Part shown: positions 60,886 to 64,000 of the stretch, one piece after another
Layout of the letters: the number at the start of each line of letters is the position of its first letter
Numbering within the stretch: position 1 is the first letter of the stretch
Source of the DNA: Pseudopyrenochaeta lycopersici
Lineage: Eukaryota > Ascomycota > Dothideomycetes > Pleosporales > Pseudopyrenochaetaceae
Assembly (NCBI GenBank): GCA_003313425.1
Contig: NHZP01000001.1
Coordinates: 372,001 to 436,000 of the forward strand
Direction: 5' to 3'
Length of the DNA stretch: 64,000 nt
The notes under the pieces: generated by a model
What the model saw: only the letters and a program-made list of their open reading frames with translations
What the model was told of the DNA's origin: nothing
Database searches by the model: none
Translations under genes and position numbers: made by a program

Positions 60886-62097
60886 AGCGGGTGACGGCTG
60901 GTTGTGTGTTGCCAGAGCCTGGAGGGTGTGGTGGTGTCTTGACCGGGAAAGTTGCGTCAGGGCTGATTGCAGCCAATGGCGGAAGCGTACGTATCAATGA
61001 TCCTCAGGAAAGATTTTGCTGATCTCAAGGGATCAAAGTCCGACAGACGTGTCTAATCTTTGAAATGCAGAAGAGAAGTTTCGTCGACTGTATCATTCTG
61101 GAGGCGGGTTGAGGCGTTTGACTGGATGTCTGAGCGACGAGCGCAGGCGGAGAGGTGGAGAGTTTTATAAGTTGAACCCTGCAAATAGCTTGGCTTATCG
61201 TGCAGGTGGAATTGGGAGTGTTGTAGGCAGCAATGCAGGAAGCGTAACTCGCAGATCGGAGAAAGCCACAAATTGGAGGTCAGTTCGGGAGCAAAGTGTG
61301 TGTGGTGGTCGAATGGGGATGTGGAAGAAGAAAAAGGGCACTGGAGGAGGTCTCAATTCCCTGCCGTGTAGGAATGTGTGCGGAAGCGTCGCCAATTATT
61401 CACCTGCGTCTCAGCAGTGAGCTGGCCGGCCACGGAGCGGGTCAATCTGCAGCAGCGGTTTCCTTTCATGACTCCGATGCTGGCCACGATATGTGGTCGC
61501 GAACTATTAGTTGCAACGAGGATACGGACAATCTACCTTGCGTCAGGCTGGAAAGGCGCCCAATGGGAGCGGTATCCAAAATTGCAACGCGCAGGGCGGG
61601 TAGGGTAGTGTTGGCACTACGATGGCCAGCTGGCACCGAGGACATTTGTGAGTGCTCTGCGGGGCATGGATTGCAGCACGCCAGACCGGGGCAACCGAGC
61701 CCACGCAGCAGAGACAAAAATGGAGCAGATGCGGCCTCGGAGAGATGAGGCTCTGTTGGTTGCAGTTCATCTCACAACCTGCGGTATCTAAATTGGAATG
61801 TGGTGCCTTGGGCTTCAATATCAAGCGATGGTGCGAAGTGAGGTCGCTGGTCACGTGGTAGTGGGGAGGTATACGCTAGCAGCCGGATACGGTTAGGCGT
61901 TCCTTCAAGTTAATCCGTTGCGTGGCATATCGAACTTTGGCCAAAGCAGCTCAAGCGGAGGCAGCAAGACCAGAGTAATCGCCAACACCGTGTTTCTTTG
62001 TCGCCCTCCTATAATTCTCTCCTTCTGTTGCCATTATCTCCGGCATTGGAGTTGTTCTGGGTGCCACTGAAGCTGCGGCTTCGCCCTCAATTCCGCC
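60886..62097. other. Divergent intergenic, acidic orphan / COPA
   Basis: 1.2 kb between divergent genes. Open frames up to 150 codons (61296-61748) show no features. The last 100 bp are pyrimidine-rich (about 62000-62097), as in many fungal leaders. Confidence 0.5.
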
Positions 62098-64000
62098 ATG
62101 TCTTCCTCTCCGTCCATGTTGACCAAGGCAGGCCGTCCCCCACGAACGCGCTCTGACAGCTTGCTGATGATGCAGTAGTTCGAGTCCAAGTCTTCGAGGG
62201 CCAAGGGCATCGCCTTTCACCCTAAAAGGTGCTTCCACCTTCTCCGCAACCCTCGCTTCCCCGCTGACCGCCTTCAGGCCCTGGATCCTCGTGTCGCTAC
62301 ACTCCTCCACCATCCAATTATGGGATTACCGCATGGGCACGCTGATAGACCGCTTTGAGGAGCACGACGGGCCGGTTCGCGGAGTTGACTTCCACAAGAC
62401 CCAGCCATTGTGAGCATCCCGAATTGTACTTTGGAGCGCGGCGCGACTGTATACTGAGACCACGGCAGGTTCGTCTCTGGTGGAGATGACTACAAGATCA
62501 AAGTGTGGTCGTATCAGACGCGGCGATGCTTATTTACACTGAATGGCCATCTGGACTATGTCCGGACTGTCTTCTTCCACCACGAGCTACCGTGGATATT
62601 GAGTAGCTCCGACGACCGTAAGCGCGTGGTGCACACTGGCAGGGCAATTGTTAACAAGGCTCAGAGACCATCCGCATATGGAATTGGCAGAATCGTAAGT
62701 AGCTCATTCAGTGGCTGTCATGTTCTCGGCTAACAACTGTAGGCTCACTAAGTAAGTCGCAACACAGCATTCGTGGTTCGCCCACCTAACCTTTCGAAGT
62801 ATGTACCATGACCGGCCACAATCACTACACCATGTGCGCCCAGTTCCATCCCAAGGAGGACCTCATCGTATCCGCCTCACTCGATCAGTCCGTCCGGGTC
62901 TGGGATATCTCTGGATTGAGGAAGAAACACTCAGCCCCGCAAGCAATGTCATTTGAAGATCAGATGGCACGCGCGAACCAAAACCAGGCAGACATGTTCG
63001 GAAACACTGACGCTGTGGTCAAATTTGTCCTCGAAGGACACGACCGAGGCGTGAACTGGGTCGCATTCCATCCGACCCTCCCATTGATCGTCTCCGCTGG
63101 TGATGACCGCCTGGTAAAGCTATGGAGAATGTCAGAGACCAAGGCTTGGGAAGTAGATACTTGCCGTGGACACTTCCAGAACGCGTCGGCCTGTCTGTTC
63201 CATCCACATCAGGATTTGATTCTGTCTGTTGGCGAAGACAAGACCATCCGAGTATGGGACCTTAACAGGCGAACATCAGTTCAGTCATTCAAGAGGGAGA
63301 ACGACCGCTTTTGGGTTATTGCCGCGCACCCGGAGATCAATCTCTTTGCTGCTGGACATGACAACGGAGTCATGGTATTCAAATTGGAACGAGAGCGACC
63401 CGCGTCTGGCGTATACCAGAACAACCTTTTCTATATCACCAAAGAGAAACATGTGCGGTCCTATGATTTCCAAAAGAACATCGAGTCACCATCGATGCTT
63501 TCTCTGAAGAAGCTTGGAAGCGCCTGGGTACCTCCGCGTACCTTGTCGTACAACCCTGCTGAACGTTCAATTCTCGTTACGTCTCCAGCCGACGGGGGCA
63601 CATATGAATTGATCAGCCTCCCGCGCGACGCTTCAGGAGCAGTGGAGCCAACAGATACGAAGCGCGGGTCCGGAAACTCTGCTGTTTTTGTCGCAAGGAA
63701 TCGATTTGCAGTCTTCAATCTGGCCAACCAGCAAATTGACATCAAGGATCTCAGCAACTCCACAACGAAGACAATTAAGCCTCCACATGGTACTACAGAC
63801 ATCTACTTCGGTGGCACTGGCAACCTGCTCCTGATCACCCCCACCAATGTGGTTTTGTACGATATTCAGGCAAAGAAGAACCTTGCAGAGCTTGCTGTAA
63901 ATGGTGTCAAGTACGTTGTTTGGTCTACAGATGGGCTGCACGTAGCTCTTCTGAGCAAACATAATGTCACTATCGCCACAAAGAACCTCGAACAAGTCAG
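62098..64000 (+). CDS. COP1: Coatomer subunit alpha (COPA/RET1), 3'-partial
   Basis: Largest subunit of the COPI coat, which returns cargo from Golgi to ER. About 533 of an expected 1,200 residues are present before the window ends. Seven exons restore the reading: 62098-62127, 62179-62228, 62278-62409, 62469-62617, 62665-62694, 62743-62751 and 62800 onward; all phases close. The first exon encodes [10 protein letters not shown] and joins [19 protein letters not shown] through an intron with GC, not GT, at its 5' end. Exon 6 is only 9 nt and yields the RSLI of [19 protein letters not shown]40 repeats follow with their GH...WD pattern ([42 protein letters not shown]). Gene symbol refers to the yeast/plant name. 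Confidence 0.95.

Overview
The window reads as nuclear DNA of a filamentous ascomycete. Genes are compact, introns are short (about 47-95 nt) with GT-AG ends and CTAAC/CTGAC-like branch sites, and most neighbouring genes are unrelated housekeeping genes on both strands. A Ras-associated LRR/PP2C adenylate cyclase, a PTH11-type receptor, Zn2Cys6 and P450 genes, and gene relics carrying TAA/TAG stops in AT-rich patches (the expected trace of repeat-induced point mutation, RIP) point to Pezizomycotina. Dothideomycetes/Pleosporales is my best guess, by general resemblance only.

Layout. 1-5625: adenylate cyclase, 5' end cut by the window. 5.6-9.5 kb: gene-poor, with two decayed genes (a DUF6601-like gene and an alpha/beta-hydrolase of the kind that heads fungal NLR-like proteins). 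9.6-13 kb: an F-box protein and a small secreted protein. 13.7-14.3 kb: AT-rich patch. 14.7-20.3 kb: bifunctional pseudouridine-degrading enzyme, OST1 and a RapZ-C-domain protein. 20.3-26.4 kb: about 6 kb with no gene I can support. 26.4-33.1 kb: large Zn2Cys6 regulator and its long upstream region. 33.1-36.1 kb: cytochrome P450 and a CinA/PncC-like protein. 38.1-46.8 kb: a housekeeping block of uS17m, ER J-protein SCJ1, CDC7 kinase and condensin CND1. 47.9-51.5 kb: PTH11-like membrane protein and an acidic orphan. 52.3-57.1 kb: PDAT/LRO1, NatC acetyltransferase NAA30 and cytosolic TyrRS. 58.1-60.9 kb: secreted germin-like cupin and an acidic conserved orphan. 62.1 kb to the end: coatomer alpha (COPA), cut by the window.

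Functional threads. Several genes serve the secretory pathway (OST1, SCJ1 with HDEL, PDAT, COPA). CDC7 and CND1 are divergent cell-cycle genes sharing a 252-bp promoter that contains a perfect ACGCGT box. Three other pairs are also divergent from short spacers: pseudouridine enzyme/OST1, uS17m/SCJ1 and PDAT/NAA30. For most multi-exon genes I rebuilt the splice structure by hand, and reading frames and exon lengths close exactly.

The most unusual items are: (i) a secreted 191-aa protein with an LSGC motif and a histidine 16 residues later, the signature of the CNF/BLF1/CheD glutamine-deamidase fold; (ii) the decayed NLR-type hydrolase with RIP-like stops; and (iii) a COPA gene that needs a 10-codon first exon, a GC-AG intron and a 9-nt micro-exon.
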